57,186 bases of DNA, taken from assembly GCA_029204225.1 (NCBI GenBank), contig CM055094.1, positions 18,179,993 to 18,237,178 on the forward strand, in the 5' to 3' direction. Within the stretch, counting starts at the first letter, position 1. Every line of letters begins with the position of its first letter. The notes below the pieces were generated by a model that saw nothing but the letters and a program-made list of their open reading frames with translations, searched no databases and had not been told where the DNA came from. Below, in pieces: positions 54,179 through 57,186 of the stretch. Made by a program: the position numbers and the translations under genes. The DNA is from Diphasiastrum complanatum (lineage: Eukaryota > Streptophyta > Lycopodiopsida > Lycopodiales > Lycopodiaceae).

Positions 54179-54789
54179 GGCATTCCATGTAGTATCTATC
54201 CTCCCTATAGACAAAACCTTGCCAGATGTTGTCGGTAGAGGGCCATATTCCATGAAATATTTTACAATAATGCCTAGTGGCTATTGCATTTGAATTGCCG
54301 AGGGCTTCTTTAGCTTGCTTCAATTGTAGCTTAAATCACTGATCAAAAAGTTCCAACAAGAGCACGGGCATCACGTACTGCCAAATTCAGCATTATTTTT
54401 ATGTTGGTACCTTAATTAGCCAATTTGTGGTTTGGCATAGCTGCCACAACTGCTCTTTGGGATTGCCGATTCAATAGTTACATTTCAAGGAAGAATATTA
54501 TATTCCATACACGGGTCAAGGGGTCCCTATAACTTTTACATGCCACTTTTTATGTTTTTCTGGTTTTCTTTAAGTAGTTTCTATTAGGTCTAAAGGAGAG
54601 TCACCTTCAAGGTATGTTCCCTTCTATTTTGGATGACTATATTCACATAACTTTTGAAAATTTATTATACATTTGACGAGTATCATTGTTATTGTGTCCA
54701 AATATTAGTTGTGTTAACCTCCTTGTTTTTTATGCTAGGGTTGGTTCGACTTTGTACAAGTTTTTTCACTAATAAATGGAGATAAATCA
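54177..54789. other. intergenic stretch before the second D-family copy
   Basis: No gene, transposon motif or structured repeat is recognised other than the duplicated GGTAGAGGGCCA word next to the microsatellite. Confidence 0.5.
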
Positions 54790-55313
54790 CTTGATATTGC
54801 GTCGGTTACCTAAGGAATGGTTTTGTTCCTATCTCTCTCTTTTCTCTTATAAAAAGTATGACAAGATTCAATTCCAACAATTAGCAGATCCAACTAACAT
54901 AAAAATCCAAAGAAAATATGAGAGATGGAGTAAAGAGAAAAAGCAAAGACATCCAAGTGCAAATAAATAGAGGTTCCACGTTTTTGATTGAAAACGAACA
55001 TGAATATGAACTACAAAGTATCATTATTTATAGTGGATTTTAGGGCCCTTTGCCACTTTCTACCTCTCTTATTATTTGAATTTGAAATTTAAGAAAACTC
55101 TCTTTTGTTCACAAACCTGACTATTAGGCCTTGCGACATTTCATTTCCGCAATTTGGCCTAAAGTCCTTTTTGTAACTTCTACTTAACCAAATAACTGTG
55201 TAATTATCGGATTAGACTTACACACGTAGGGTGCCAAATCCCTCTCACTTATTAACTGCTAATAAATGAATAACCTAATTAGGGTTGCCTCGATATCCGC
55301 AAATCTTCCAACA
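54790..55313 (-). repeat. 3' LTR of the second D-family copy
   Basis: Homologous to 23750-23948 in its right part and to 36500-36660 in its left part, which ties the two LTR pieces of element D together as one LTR type. The right edge is defined by the purine tract; the left edge is approximate. Confidence 0.7.
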
Positions 55314-55374
55314 GTATCCTCCACAAAAATTGGTGGCGGTTCCATGACATCTTGTGAGATTTAATGTTTCGGAC

Positions 55375-56160
55375 TTTGATTAGTCTCACGACGTGGACTT
55401 TTATTAAGTGATAATGTACTTTCTCCATGAATTCCAAGCGTGACTCATTAAAATATTTGTCGTGCATCGATGCGTTATGTAAAGCCTCATGATGGAGTTG
55501 TAAGGATTTAGCATCATCCAAACGTTCTGTAGTTGCTACCATAGGGATGAGACCAAAAATTTTATAGGCATAACTGCATCTTGACCATAAAACAATTGAA
55601 AGCCGTCTGATTTGTACTGACTTTATAAGCTATTTGGAATGCCCATAATGCAGCATGTAACTTGTGTTTCCAATTTGAGCAGCTTGCCTCAACAGTTTAA
55701 GTCATGATATTACAAAGAATTTTGTTTGAAGATTCTGCCTATCCATTATCCCTCGGATAATACAGAGAGTACTAAATCGATGAATAACAAAAAAAAATTT
55801 CAGCAAACATTTGATTGTTTCATTGACGAAATGAATTCCATAATCGCTCACGATCTCAATTGGACAGCCAAATCAAACAATAATATTCTCATATAGAAAT
55901 TTGGCAGTAGACTTTGCATTGACAACTCGTACAACTCTTGCTTCAACCCATTTAGTCATGTAATATGTCGCTTCGATAATATATCTAGCTTGAGTACCTC
56001 GTGTCGCATGATGAACGGGACCAATATAATTAAGTCCCCATTTCTCAAATGGTACTTGTGCTAAAATTGGATGTAAAAGTTTATAATTCTGTTTCATAGG
56101 ATGATGTGCACGTTAACAAACATCACAAGACTGAATATACTTTTCAGTATCTTTATGAAG
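55375..56160 (-). pseudogene. second D copy: integrase fused to the end of the extra ORF
   Basis: Integrase remains are MKQNYKLLHPILAQVPFEKW and YMTKWVEARVVRVVNAKSTA in the frame 55873-56097, then decayed core sequence, then ATTERLDDAKSLQLHHEALH in 55279-55542. In the same frame this runs into FNESRLEFMEKVHYHLIKVH, which corresponds to the last 30 residues of the extra ORF of element D (FNTARLDFVEKVQYHLIK). A deletion of about 3 kb relative to D has therefore fused the two genes. Confidence 0.75.
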
Positions 56161-56341
56161 CGTAGGCCACCAACCATGAAAACATGATCAAATCAAGTAC
56201 TTCATGTGGTAAAACACATCTCCAAAGAATATCATTAGTTCCAAGTCGATACAACTGACTGACAATCAATTGATAAGGTTGTGCTTTTACAATAAACCTT
56301 TGTTGTTGAACTTCAGACAGATTCATTAGGTTGACCCATCA

Positions 56342-56996
56342 TTAGATATTCAACAATGTTCCCTGCCCATTCAGGTACTGCTTCAACATAAAATAATGCA
56401 GCATTTGGTAGTTCATCACCAACTTTTGTATAAACTGGTGTTGTTTGTATTCTGGAAACGTGATCGACAAAATAATTTGTTTGCCCTTCCGAACCACAAC
56501 TCGAAAATCAAATTCAGATAATAAAAGTAACCATTTTGAAATGCGTCCCATATTGCTTTTTTTGTTTACCAAATAAAGCAAAGGCTGATGATCAATAAAA
56601 AATACAAAATGTGTTGCCATCAAATAATGTCGAAACTTCTTAACCGAAAAATCCATAGCCAACGCTTTGCGTTTTGTGGTGGAATAGTTCACTTCAGCAT
56701 CATTAAATTGTTGGCTAACAAATATGATAGGAATGTCTTGTTTATATTCACCAACTAAGTTAACACAGATCCAATAGCATATTTTGACGCTGCACATAAA
56801 ATTTTATTTTCTAATTACGCGCTAATAGTATCGGTGTAGAAGCTAAGACTTTCTTCAATTTTTTGAATGATTCAAATGCCTCAATTGTCCAAATTGGTAC
56901 AATAGTCAACTGATGTATAGGCTGCGCTAAATTTGCAAAGAATAGGATGAATATTCGATAATAGTTTGCATGGCCCACTGTAATTTGTAAAGACAA
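56342..56996 (-). pseudogene. second D copy: RT end and RNase H
   Basis: The frame 56811-56996 reads VGHANYYRIFILFFANLAQP and IEAFESFKKLKKVLASTPIL, the RT-RNase H junction. The frame 56342-56797 has STTKRKALAMDFSVKKFRHY (where the catalytic Glu of TECEAL is Lys) and FVFFIDHQPLLYLVNKKSNM, then LLLLSEFDFRVVVRKGKQII. The same blocks in D make the relationship clear. Confidence 0.82.
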
Positions 56997-57138
56997 AACT
57001 GCCCCTAAGTATTAAAAGACATTCCCGAGCTTCACAAACTCCATATAGACTTCGACTTGAAAATTAAAACTCGAAAACAATGTATCACAATAAATTCATT
57101 CACATACAGCAGAAGCACTGAGGGGTCAAGATGGGGAA

Positions 57139-57152
57139 CCCCCCCCCCCCCC
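57139..57152. repeat. poly-C tract (14 bases)
   Basis: Fourteen consecutive C, followed by TCTCTC. Such a run is rare in this AT-rich DNA and is also a common site of sequencing or assembly error. Confidence 0.9.
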
Positions 57153-57186
57153 TCTCTCGAAGGATGTTTCTTGTCATTATGCAAAA

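Larger units (their letters stand above)
54790..57000 (-). mobile_element. decayed second copy of element D family, internally deleted
   Basis: Right to left: end of RT (56811-56996), RNase H (56342-56797), integrase (55440-56160), a scrap of the extra ORF (55375-55440), polypurine tract (GGAGGATAC, near 55314-55327) and 3' LTR (about 54800-55313, starting TGTTGGAAGA on the minus strand). It matches element D in every part but lacks the integrase C-terminus and over 95 percent of the extra ORF. Its upstream end is lost near 57000. Confidence 0.8.

Noticed and set aside
53997-54323. Ser/Leu-repeat minus-strand and Arg/Glu-repeat plus-strand frames
   Set aside because: Translations of the AG microsatellite.
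57139-57152. Poly-C as a biological feature
   Set aside because: Most likely a sequencing or assembly artefact or a random slippage tract; nothing around it gives it a role.
1-57186. CRISPR arrays, tRNA or rRNA genes, bacterial operons
   Set aside because: No regularly spaced identical repeats with unique spacers, no cloverleaf-type sequence and no rRNA signatures were seen; the coding content is eukaryotic.

Overview
This is a piece of a land-plant nuclear genome, most likely a flowering plant. The signs are Ty1/copia elements whose primer-binding site matches initiator Met tRNA, a Ty3/gypsy chromovirus with a chromodomain, Tat/Athila-like gypsy elements with a tRNA-Asp type primer-binding site, host exons joined by GT-AG introns of several kilobases, and AT-rich, repeat-laden intergenic DNA. 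There is no bacterial, phage or CRISPR content. About two thirds of the window is retrotransposon sequence in nested, decayed layers; one host gene is intact by reading and a second gene-like locus is doubtful.

Layout. 1-2510: decayed AT-rich DNA. 2511-2985: minus-strand gypsy integrase tail. About 2988-14105: minus-strand copia element B, split by a complete plus-strand copia element A (7352-13016, both LTRs, 5-bp TGTGT target duplication) that landed in the first zinc knuckle of B's Gag. 14107-15680: two plus-strand copia fragments and an LTR remnant. 15681-18140: non-coding, with a small tandem repeat. 18140-19365: copia reverse transcriptase split by a 912-bp lone LTR. 19590-21400: two blocks of a GGTAC-type repeat in opposite orientation, the right one a nested 24/80-bp tandem array. 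21874-23204: a three-exon gene of unknown family with one in-frame stop.

About 23650-36680: a large minus-strand Tat/Athila-like gypsy element D with LTRs, a tRNA-Asp type primer-binding site, Gag, protease, a protease-RT linker, RT, RNase H, integrase and a separate coiled-coil ORF between integrase and the 3' LTR. Its protease is broken by a 5'-truncated chromovirus E (about 31186-33800), which has itself lost RNase H and most of integrase. 36680-36990: copia RT scrap. 37075-38526: plus-strand gypsy fragment G, interrupted by a non-coding LTR element F (38527-42063, CATAT target duplication) and then by copia element H (42088 to about 45604, 3'-truncated).

46561-53256: an RRM-type RNA-binding protein gene, four exons, 317 residues, open throughout, with introns of 3.4 and 2.2 kb that hold transposon debris. 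53257-54790: downstream intergenic DNA with a 56-bp AG microsatellite. 54790-57000: a decayed, internally deleted second copy of the D family.

The retroelement genes form no shared pathway; each set is a self-mobilising cassette that is now dead. The points I would look at first are the 38-bp perfect palindrome that fills the primer-binding position of element F, the extra ORF of element D with a motif shared between its upstream spacer and the element leader, and the host RRM gene with its 34-bp first exon.
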